Both the position numbers and the translations under genes were made by a program. Shown here one piece after another: positions 54,943-64,000 of a stretch of DNA of 64,000 nucleotides. The stretch is taken from positions 4,963,857-5,027,856 of the forward strand of contig NC_089863.1 of NCBI RefSeq assembly GCF_036373705.1. The letters are read 5' to 3'. The notes below the pieces were generated by a model. The model had not been told where the DNA came from and searched no databases. It was given only the letters and a program-made list of their open reading frames with translations. This stretch comes from Amia ocellicauda (taxonomy: Eukaryota > Chordata > Actinopteri > Amiiformes > Amiidae). The stretch's first letter is position 1. Each line of letters begins with the position of its first letter.

Positions 54943-56681
54943 TGTAGTAGCCTATTTAAATATGGGAAACCAGGGATGGCGGACCTGTGGCACGCAGTGT
55001 CGTATAGGTTGGCACACCAAGTGAGCGACTATCTGCGTTTTGTTCAGTTTTTTATGTTTGGTAGTTTTTCTTTTTTTCCTTTTGTCCAGCCCGCCCCTCA
55101 ATTGTATAAACTGATTGACACTTGTGAAAACCAGTCAGTGTATTTGGCAGTGACGGCACCGGCTCACGTTATTGTCTGAATATTCATGTTTATGTCGGGT
55201 TCTTGTGCGCAGATTATCGCAGTTGTGCGCAGAACTGCAGTCTCCTCCGCTCCCATTGGTGGAGCTGCGCAGATCCGCGCAGAACTGCGACAATCTCTTA
55301 TGATGAGTGTTTGCGCTGCGGGCGGCGCTGTGGGAGCAGCAGGAAGAGGACAAACTGAGTCTGTGCTGCTGGGATTCATTGTCAGCAATGGACGGGTTTT
55401 GCATTTTGTGTACTGTTACCTCCTGTATCAAATGGGGAAATGGCCAATCATTCGTATTGAACACATATTGAAAACTTCATAAAGTTGGCAAAATAAAGCT
55501 GAATTCTCAAAAAAACCATAATGCCTTTAAAAAATAATAATACACATATAAGTTAAAAAAAAATCAGTTTAGCCCCTGTATAAACTTTAATATCCCTAAT
55601 GTATCATTGGCACCCTGTGGTGGGAACTCCAGTGTGAGGTGACTAGTAAATACTGTTTATTTGGTTAAAGTATTTCACATTTTACAAAATTAAAAACAAT
55701 TCCAATTATCCACCATTTCCCAAAGTATCCCATCATATGGCGACTTTGGGTTAAAGTGGCTCAAACAAACAAAGGATTTTCTCGGGGCGACAGATCTGTG
55801 GTTTGAGGGGCTCACTTGACTCCGACAGCTTTTCAGATGCGGGGTTTAGCAAGAAATTAGATGACAAACTAAGTCTGTATCCACACAACCAACAGACACA
55901 AAATACATCATAACAGCAGCGAGGGGCTTGAGTCAGTTGGGTACATCATAATACATATCATTTACAATCTCAGCTGCGCGGGTGAGAGTTTTAGCAGAAC
56001 CACAAGGACACAGCAGCAGCAGCACTGGCTATTTGGGACATATTCATGATCATGCTGAACTGACACTGATCGGACACACTTCTGTTTTCATGTGTTCATA
56101 CTGCAGTCAACACACACCGCTGTGGCCACATGTGTCCGCTGGCTGCGCATCTGGGATTGGTGTGGACACGATCATTTTACACAGCGCACATTTCTATTGC
56201 ATGTATGGTATTTTACGTTTCCATGTTGCAGTGTGGACTGTGCCTCTGCTTTTGTGAAAAGTGTTGTATATCCCAGGAGAACCCACAGTGCGCGGCAATA
56301 ACGGATGCAATGCCTCGGTTAATGATGGTCCTGTAGAAAACGTGCAATAAACACATTCAAACGTCTCCCTCTATACGATTAGATTCATTAACACGTCTAT
56401 GTGCACAATAATTAGCTGCTGATAACTCAGTGACTAGCAATATTACTGACTGCCCATGAACATGATCTACATGATCTACATGTGCAATGTGTCCCTGTAG
56501 GAGAGAACAATGCAGCCACATGTCTCACTGCCTCTGGTGGCATCATGCACACTGGGGTCCCTCTTCAGAGGACACTGCTCAGAGCTGGACGCAGGTTCAG
56601 CCACAGGGTCCACTTGGCCGGGAAGTCCTGCCCGCCTTTCAGCGCAGGAGTGAAGCTGCTGCCATCAGGAGCGCAACTCAC
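54306..56681. other. Intron and flank upstream of copy C
   Basis: It contains an ATT microsatellite (54899-54940), a GC-rich CpG block (about 55190-55345, separate entry) and AT-rich unique sequence. 56480-56690 is alignable in patches with 35330-35780 of copy A, so it is homologous intron sequence. No further coding exon could be supported. Confidence 0.45.
55190..55345. promoter_or_regulatory. Small CpG-rich block with CCAAT box
   Basis: An isolated GC- and CpG-rich block in AT-rich surroundings, with repeated TGCGCAGA motifs (about 55206, 55229, 55265, 55277) and an inverted CCAAT box (CCCATTGG at 55253-55260). It looks like a promoter or a repeat-derived CpG island. No transcript structure is visible. 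Confidence 0.3.
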
Positions 56682-57214
56682 CATCGTGTCGGACGTGTTG
56701 CAGCCCTGAGGAGCTGGACGAGCTGGACTGGGTGCAGGAGAAGCGGTGCAGCCTCTTGCTTTCACTTTCATTTCTTGGGAAATATGGTGTGTGTGAGAGA
56801 GCATGCTGGGGAGGGGTGCGGCAGCGGGGGCTGTACAGCTGAGTTCTGGACACTCCCTGATCTGATCTCACTGCAGGACAAACTGTACAGCAGTGCTTCT
56901 CAGCCTGGTCCCGAGCTCTTAATTACTTAATTGAACCTTAATTACATTTGTCTTTTAAAACAACTGATAAAAAGGTGATTCCTTAGTAAGATAAGTTCTT
57001 TATACAATTTTATACATAAATCCCCTCCAGTTTAATATAATTAAAAACTCTGATTTAGGAAATTATTAATTAAATTAAGGGTCCAATTAAGTAACCAAGA
57101 GATCGGTTGGAACAAAACCCAGGAGGGTACAGGCTCCTCCAGGACCGGGGTTGGGAACCACTGCTCTACGGGGTGTTCACTGAGAGAGATTTCCTTTCGT
57201 AACATTTATGTATA
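56682..57214 (-). promoter_or_regulatory. Promoter and first exon module of BTB copy C
   Basis: Counterpart of 35780-36015. On the minus strand, CACGATG abuts a GTGAGT donor (56681-56676). A TATA-like CTATACATAAA lies near 57205-57215, weaker than copy A's TATAAATA. A 273-bp MITE separates the TATA-like site from most of the exon. Confidence 0.4.
56891..57163. mobile_element. hAT-type MITE with target-site duplication
   Basis: Ends are CAGTGCTTCTCAGCC and GGTTGGGAACCACTG, imperfect inverted repeats of the hAT type. Flanking 8-mers CTGTACAG and CTCTACGG are a slightly decayed target-site duplication. The homologous site at 35959-35966 (CTCTACAG) in copy A is empty, which fixes both ends of the insertion. 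Confidence 0.85.
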
Positions 57215-57274
57215 GTTTATTTCTACCTCAGAGTATTTTAACGTGTTAAAGTATCAATTATAATAATTTCCTAC

Positions 57275-57675
57275 ACTGTCAATAAATGGTGCAATATAGC
57301 ACCAAAAGGGGTCCATGGCTCATTTCATATTTGGCCCTCAAAATGGTTCCATATAGATTTTGATTTTCTGAAGCTCTTTGGTGAAACACGCTATTCACCC
57401 ATATAAGCTAAATTATAAAATATATTATTATTATGTATTTGTTAGCAGACACCCTTATTAGTTTAATTGTACCCCACTTTTAATAACTTATTTTGTTATT
57501 GTTATTATAGTTGTTGTGAATACAACAGTATAAGCTTTAACTGCTGTATGAAATGAGTGACTGATCAGGCAACAATAAACTAGAAAAGGAAGTCTGAAGA
57601 CAAACCCCTTAATTTGGTAACAAGAACCAAAGGGTGCTACACAGAACCCAAAAGAACCTTCATTTAGTGTACTAT
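57275..57675. mobile_element. MITE-like element with inverted ends
   Basis: AATGGTGCAATATAGCACCAAAAGG at the left and CCAAAGGGTGCTACACAGAACC with AAGAACCTTCATTTAGTGT at the right form imperfect inverted repeats of a type common in fish genomes. There is no coding capacity. A short L2-tail-like piece (57446-57460) lies inside. Confidence 0.45.
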
Positions 57676-58124
57676 AGCCACTTTTTCACTTTACAGTGTT
57701 TAACTCTTTTCATTTATGAAATTACCTAGAAAATATTCTGTGGAAATGATGGCCAACAATTTATATTTGTTGTCTGGATGTCATGCTAATAAAAGATGTT
57801 ATCACTGATACTGTCAGGTTATGATTGGAATAAGAAGAGAAACTGAAATCTTGTACTTGTTTGAGAGCTGAATTTCCTGAATATTGTTCCCCCAAACACC
57901 CAAAATAAGACTGAAGAAGAAAATAAGTCTGTGTGAAAGAGAGCCCAAGACCAGTTCAGTGTGTCATTGGACAGTCATTTATTCAGAATATCTGGGTAAA
58001 GAGTATAGACCAAAACAAAGCAGTAAAGTTAGTAAAGACAACAACACTTAGAACTTTTATTGCCCTCACTGGAAAAGATGGTCTTCTATGTTATATAGCG
58101 ATGCGAACACTTCTTGTGCCAGCG

Positions 58125-59460
58125 ATTGACTCTGCTGGCCGTTACCCCCTGCTTCTCTTTCTTCCACACCGTGTGTCCGATGAAGTGCAGCCGCATGCTG
58201 TCGTTGCTGAATTACTGCCCCACCTCCGACTTCGGGATCAGGTCTTCCTCTCTGTTCTCTTGCCCTGGTTTGGTGTCAAACGTTCTCACGCCAGTGACGA
58301 ACCAGCTGCCGTTGTGGAAGCTCTGCAGCAGCACCGTCAGGCTGTGTTCGTGGGGATCCTGCTGCCCGTTGCACTGCTCTACTCTCCATGTCAGTGCTCT
58401 GTTGTTACTTTCCTTCTGGACATATTTGGTTCTGCTGTGTCTGCTATGTAGGTCATACTTTTTTTCCACAACCGTTATGGTTTCTCCTTTGGGGTGAAAT
58501 GTGAGGGCCCATGCACAGTCCGCCAGCATGGCCTTGGACCTGAATTTGATGTTGTGCGCTTGTTTGGCCTGATCGCTGTATCCGTGTATCTGCCACCGAG
58601 TCCCGTTGTCGGTGGATTTGTAGAGCCGCGGGGAGAACGCAGCCGAACTGACAGTGTTGTTCTGGCTGAGGATTTCGATATCCACTGAGTTGGCCTGGTA
58701 GGTCAGGACGCCCTGTTTCTCAATATACCTGCAGATGTCTGTGTCCCCTTTATGCCCAGCCTGGTAGTGATAGAGCTCGTTGGCTTTAATCATGGGGAAC
58801 CTTATGTGCTGCAGTACAGTGGGGGTCTCCTCTGGGTGGCCCGCCAGCCAGTCAACAGCGGCCTTTAACAAAGTCATTTCGCTCTCCACGACCAGGTCGG
58901 ATCTTTGGAGAAGGTCGCACAGGTAAGCGGAGTCAATGGACCTCCAGACAGGAGAACGAATCACTGTGTCCATATTCCAGGCAATGAATCTATCACAGGC
59001 TTTCTTCAGCTCGGTGAGGTCGGCCAGTTTGGCGTATTGTCTCCACTGGATGGCTCGGTTACACTTGCCCGGTGTGGCCACGTTCTTGACCATGAACTCC
59101 TCACAGCATTTCATTTCACAGCATTGTCGGTGCTGAGGGTGAGAGCCCCGCTGTAGAAGTACCGCAGGAAGTCCTCAAAGTAGGGCAGGCACTGCTCCTC
59201 CTCCGTGAGGCTGATGGTCTCCTGCTGGGCCTCGGGCCAGCGCCGGCTGGACAGCATGGTCTTGAAGACGCTGCTCTGGGCCGCCAGGAGGAGTCGGTGG
59301 CAGTGGACGCTCAGGCTGCCGTTCACCACGATCAGAAGGTCACTGAGGTCCTGGCTGTTGTACAGGCTGGAGAGGAGAGCCCTCAGCTGCTGGAGGTGGT
59401 CCACCTGCTCACACGGCCCACTGTGGTTGGGGTGCTGAGGACACACAGAACAGCACTTGA
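58125..59460 (-). pseudogene. BTB-BACK copy D, two lesions
   Basis: Same architecture as copy C, with a C-type C-terminal half. Lesion 1: at about 59112 a 49-base segment of the BTB end is replaced by 9 bases (net loss 40), a frameshift that splits the exon (59521-59111 and 59114-58212). Lesion 2: TAT to TAA at about 58212 truncates the end, and the usual stop is altered. The BTB-BACK part is otherwise nearly identical to the other copies, so the decay is recent or the region was recently converted. I found no first-exon module upstream within the window. Poly(A) signal remains at 58056-58061. Confidence 0.85.
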
Positions 59461-59707
59461 TAGAGAACAATACTGTTTCCATTACATCCCAACTCACACA
59501 TTTGTTCCTGGCAATGCGCAAGGGTGTAGCTTGGTTCTGACTAGGGCTGTCCTGAAGGGTACAGTAATAATGGTTTTATTAGTTTTTTCAAAGCACATGG
59601 TTTATATTGATTTTACTGGGGTCTCTGTTCACAAGAGAATTGCTTGATTTGAAGTATAAGTATTGATGCAAACCCATAAATCACACAGCTCCTGGAATTA
59701 CAATAAT

Positions 59708-60590
59708 TTTTAATGTTACTCTCACTTCATTTATTTAAAATAAAACTGAACACATATGATGACACTATTGACTGTAAAGACTTTAATGGGAAGTAAAATT
59801 AGAAGTGAGGGTGCACTGTACAGAGCGACAAGTGTAGGTCCTGTCGGCTAATTTCATATCTCGATCATGACCTCTGCTATCCAGATAACAAATGCCAAAT
59901 CACTTTGACTTCAGAATACACTGTACAAAGAGAGAGCTTAACTCACATTTAGTTGCACATATTATGTGTGTGTGTATGCGTGTGTTCCCTGTACAGTGTT
60001 CATCATATGTATTAAACATAAGCACACACACACACACATCTAAACTGTAACGTTTTAATGCTTGATGCTTTTCATTAATGTGAAATCAGTTGTCTTATTT
60101 CTGTTAACATTGGCCATCTGGGTTTACAGTTTGCAAACACTGTTTTTTATATTTAATTTACTTGTTATTTTTATTAAACAATAGAGCATGTGAATGACAA
60201 TTGCTTTAAGAAACACCTAAAATAGGGTAACTGTGCTTGAAATTATTATTATTATTTATTTATTTATTTATTTGCAGATGCCCTTATTCAGGATGACCAT
60301 ACCTGACAAACAGTATAAAATAAACTAATTACCATCGGCTCAGTGCAATTAATGTGAGTTAAGCTCTCTGTACAGTATATTTCTGAAGTCAAAGTGATTT
60401 GGCATTTGTTATCTGGGTAGCAGAGGTCATGATCGAGATATGAAATTATCCAACAGGACCTACACTTGTCGCTCTATACAGTGCACCCTCACTTCTAATT
60501 TTACTTCCTTTTAAAGTGTTTACAGTCAATAGTGTCATCATATGTGTTGTTGTTTTTTTAATAAATGAAGCGAGTGTAACATTCAGGGGT
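59708..60590. repeat. Inverted duplication, about 245-bp arms
   Basis: 59708-59955 and 60347-60590 are reverse complements with scattered changes (for example TTTGACTTCAGAATA and its partner; CATATGATGACACTATTGACTG and its partner). The spacer of about 390 bp contains an antisense L2 tail (GCAGATGCCCTTATTCAGGATG at 60276). It may be a foldback transposon or a small duplication. Confidence 0.85.
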
Positions 60591-61628
60591 GCTGTTCTAT
60601 TTTCACAAATACATAATTATTTTAATAAAGTCCACCATAAAGCAGGGGAAGTCTTTGAAAGTCTTTTGCATTTACAATTTAATATTGTCTGCGAATGTGC
60701 GTGTAGTATATGTAAATTAAAATGCAAATAGGATTACTGCATTTTCATTTTGTCCCAAATAATGCGTGCACATATGGAAAATTATTATACAATTGTGGGA
60801 TTGCATAATGATGTTCCATTTTGCATTATCATTTGAATTAAGTCCTCTATATGCTGAAAGTAGTACATACCAAAAACACTGGAAACTTATCTTAACATTT
60901 GGTTGAACTATAATAAAAAGACTCTCCTCTGCAGAGTTTGTTTCAACTTTATATATTATTATTATTATTATTATACCGAAAAATAAAAATAATAATGGCT
61001 GAACTGCAACGAACTCGGAGCTGCGGGCTAAACTTGGGATCATCTCCAGGGTTTCCAAGGAGTAAATCCAACTCATCATTGCGGGTACAACAACAAATGA
61101 ATGAATGTATGTATGTATTATTACTGCAGCGCACACAGGTCTCAGGGACTGAACACACTCACGCACTGACTCGTTCTTCCGCCTCCCTCCACCGGTTATG
61201 CCTCTCCCTACACTCGTCCACACCGCACCGCCTTTACCCCATTACCCCTGTATCTGGTGCGTTGGCACGGTTCAGATATTGACAGTTTGTATCAACAAGA
61301 GAAAACACTTTGACTGTCACATGACGAACCTTCGAATGTCTGGAGACCGAATGAACCGTCGAACATTCGAACATTGTAACGTTCGGACAAACGTGACGAG
61401 ACGCACACGGCAGAGACTTCAGCGGCACCGACACGAGTCCAGCTCAGCTGTAGGGTGCTTGCATGCATCTACTCTCTGTCCTCTGTGTCCGTGTGTGTGT
61501 GAATTGTACAGAATGTGGTTTGAAGATGCAAGTGATGCAATATAATTATTTATATTATAAATACGACCCAAATACACATCTGTCTTCTGTTTCTCGCACC
61601 AATACCTGCCTCACTGTTCTGTTATACA
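60591..61628. other. Intergenic, partly CpG-containing
   Basis: No gene recognised. It contains an ATT run (60957-60975) and a moderately GC-rich stretch (61010-61460) without splice-supported exons. Confidence 0.4.
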
Positions 61629-61810
61629 CATTGGCGGCGCTAGAGCCTATTTTTTTGGGGGGGGGGCTTTATCCCCCATGTATTCTCTCTCAGCCCCCCC
61701 AAAAATATTGGCACAAAACAAGACTGAAGAACTAACTTCGCAAAACACCGGGAAAAAAAACGTCAGCCCCACTAAGCCCCCCTAAAACTTGAAGCCTAGA
61801 ACCGCCCCTG
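61629..61810. mobile_element. Small hAT-type MITE
   Basis: Inverted ends CATTGGCGGCGCTAGAGCC and GGCTTCAAG-type partner ending CTAGAACCGCCCCTG are flanked by identical GTTATACA (61621-61628 and 61811-61818), an 8-bp target-site duplication. G and C runs inside pair across the element. No ORF. Confidence 0.75.
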
Positions 61811-61818
61811 GTTATACA

Positions 61819-62218
61819 CATACATAATCCTGCACACACACACACACACACACATATACCATCGATGGCGAGTTATTTACGTCCGACATTGCCCGCTCGA
61901 CGATCTGTTGTAAAATACAATCGCTCTAATGCCCGGGTCCTTCTCAGAGGTGCGCCCAAAGCGCTGCGCATGCGTATGTCCCCGCGGGAATTGCTCGAAA
62001 CTCAAAGAACACTTTGGAAGAGTGGAAAGAATGGGCTTACGTGTTAAAGCAGTAGAATACAATATTATTGGATGCTGATTATTAAAATAATAATAATATT
62101 TGTAGCTGTTGGTGGATCTAGTACAATTGAAGCTTCTCATACCGAGATATTTTCCATTTGCTGTTATTTGCATGGGTTTTATTCTTAAATACTTAATTAT
62201 ATGGGCCTATTTGTCGCT

Positions 62219-62271
<53 letters not shown>

Positions 62272-62984
62272 GTATATCACTTTTAACAGTCAGGTTTGAT
62301 CTGTTTTTTTAAATACTGTGATTGAGGTAAAAAATACGCTATGAAATGGGTTGGAAACAATCAGGTTTAAACAATGTTTCTGCTCTGTGTGATAAGAAAT
62401 ATTTAATGAATGTACAATATATGTAAATGTATGATTTTAGCAAATATTAATTTATGTTTCTATGGTTTATAAATATGCTGCAATTGACAACTTTGTTAAA
62501 AATATTTTATAGACACACAAATATGTATTACTCAGGACATCTGGTAACCCTAAAATTAACCAATTGTTTACTTGCTTTCTGGATTAGTGTTTTTTCAATA
62601 TATATTTTTTAAGTCTGGGGAAGGAACTAATCCCTGACTATAAATGTGTGTATTTTATGGATTTTATAATTGTCATATATAATCATGATGCATTACAGTA
62701 TTTGTATTTGTTATGGATTTTAAATAAGGTGTATCATCACATATTATGATGTATTACAATATTTGTATAATAGGGGTTTTACATTAATTATTTTTAATGA
62801 AAAACTAAATGTATTATATGCTTTTAAAATGTATAGATTATAAATTAAATACATTAATTTGTGGAAAGCATTCTTAATAAAAGTTTCAATTAGAATACAT
62901 ATTATACTGTAAGTGTCTGTTTCATGAAAAGTCCCGTCTAATTACATGGATTTCATGTGAATGTATAGAAAATATGATTCCAGT
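61819..62984. other. AT-rich intergenic region
   Basis: A short CpG-rich piece with an NRF1-like TGCGCATGCG (about 61963-61975) is followed by a (TA)n run (62220-62260) and about 700 bases of very AT-rich sequence. No gene recognised. Confidence 0.4.
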
Positions 62985-64000
62985 TGTTACATACCGTGGG
63001 GCACAGGAACAGGGCACCCAGTTGCAGTGCTGAAAGGGATGGTCAGACAGGCGTGGGTCAGATACCGGCAGGACAAGGCAACAGACAAGGGTTGGGCGAT
63101 CCGGTAGTACGGGGGCAACTGCAAGCGTTAGGCGACTGGATTGACCTGGCACAGAACCCAGAATGGACCTATGTACTGGGGGCTGAGTTTTTTGGAGGGG
63201 AGACTCACCGTGTTGTCCCGGGTGGACAGCCAAACCTCCTGTCCCAGCAGATATTGAGGCGCTGGGCGGCGATGACGGTCTGCTGTGGTCTTCTGGCGAC
63301 GGATCGCACGTTGCAGCCGGGTGTGCGGCGCTTGCCAGACCGCAGCACTGCGGTGAAACCAATCGTCCAGTGCCGGGACATCCGTGGATTCCTCATCCCA
63401 GCGGAACAGGGCAGGCTGGTATCCGAGGGTGCACTGGAAGGGAGTGAGGCCGGAGGAAGAGATGGTGAGGGAGTTCTGAGCGTACTCTGCCCAGGAGAGA
63501 TAGCGACTGCATGCCATCTGGGACAAGCTGCAATAGGAGGTCTGTCTATTAGACTGGGGGTGGTAGCCGGTTGTGAGGCTGACATGCACGTTTAGTGCCT
63601 TAAAAAAGGCAGACTAGACCGGAGGTGAACTGGGGCCCTTATCGATGTCGAGACGATGTCCTCAGGCAACCCGTAGATGCAGAAGACGTGAGTGAACAGC
63701 ATCTCCGCCATCTCTAGTGCAGTGGGGAGTCCCTTGATAGGAATGAGCCGGCAGCCCTTGGAGAACCGGTCAATGGCCTCTAGGATGATGGTGTAGCCCT
63801 GGGATTTGGGGAGATCCATGAAGAAATCCATGGCAATGTGGGACCAGGGACAGTGAGGGACAGGAAGCGGCTGGAGCAGACCGGCAGGGAGACATCTGGA
63901 GGCTTTGGACTGCGCCGACGAACCCGGTGACGTCACGCGCTAAACCAGGCCACCAGAATTTTCCCCCGAACAAGGGCTGCGGCCAGTCGGTAACAGCGCT
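62985..64000 (-). mobile_element. Ty3/gypsy integrase remnant, runs off window
   Basis: Minus-strand frames show integrase core sequence: [17 protein letters not shown] and [19 protein letters not shown] (63936-63592), then [31 protein letters not shown] and YIGPFWV (63589-63128). The segment that should hold the second catalytic Asp after PEDIVS is garbled, and the catalytic Glu after HPQSN is absent, so it is inactive. The zinc-binding N-terminus and RT would lie to the right of the window. Confidence 0.8.

Noticed and set aside
61865..62047. 60-residue frame MASYLRPTLPARRS in a CpG-rich piece
   Set aside because: No splice signals, homologues or conserved features recognisable; possibly a promoter fragment.

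Overview
The window looks like nuclear DNA of a ray-finned fish. It holds intron-split vertebrate genes, fish-type Tc1, L2, L1/Tx1, Ty3/gypsy and hAT repeats, and very many microsatellites. The non-teleost style of the L2 tails and CR1-like tails hints at an early-branching lineage such as bowfin, gar or sturgeon, but the species cannot be fixed from the sequence alone. Everything here is read by eye; no alignment or database search was run.

Layout, 5' to 3' on the + strand. (1) 1-11.4 kb is non-coding, rich in simple repeats, and contains a 3 kb GC-rich minisatellite (5.4-8.4 kb) and a candidate first exon ending at 3793. (2) 11.4-16.5 kb is one huge coding exon of zbtb4 (Kaiso-family methyl-CpG-binding zinc-finger protein, 1700 residues), followed by a long 3' UTR to possibly 19.9 kb. 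(3) 21.1-30.3 kb is shbg (sex hormone-binding globulin, + strand), seven coding exons giving 416 residues. Its introns are filled with transposon remnants, and all the recognisable LINEs there are antisense to the gene. zbtb4 and shbg are also near neighbours on human 17p13.1, so the pairing is old synteny.

(4) 32.9-59.6 kb is the most unusual part: a degenerating tandem array of intron-containing BTB-BACK genes related to BTBD17 and galectin-3-binding protein, all on the minus strand. Copy A (33.0-34.3 kb) and copy C (52.9-54.3 kb) are intact, and each has a matching upstream first-exon/promoter module (35.8-36.0 kb; 56.7-57.2 kb). Copy B (40.7-42.0 kb) is an almost perfect 2.77 kb duplicate of A that stops short of that first exon. 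Copy D (58.1-59.5 kb) is a pseudogene. A 128-bp exon fragment (43.5 kb) and an orphan 3' UTR (36.1-36.45 kb) mark two more lost units. All copies share a nearly identical BTB-BACK half and then diverge abruptly into two types of C-terminal domain, which suggests gene conversion.

(5) Between and around these lie Tc1 elements (31.2, 34.8, 37.9, 42.5 kb), gypsy pieces (36.5 kb gag; 44.1 kb solo LTR; 63-64 kb integrase), a 6 kb inverted duplication (44.8-51.0 kb), a small inverted duplication (59.7-60.6 kb) and several hAT-type MITEs. The last 3 kb is AT-rich intergenic DNA leading into the gypsy integrase that runs off the window edge.
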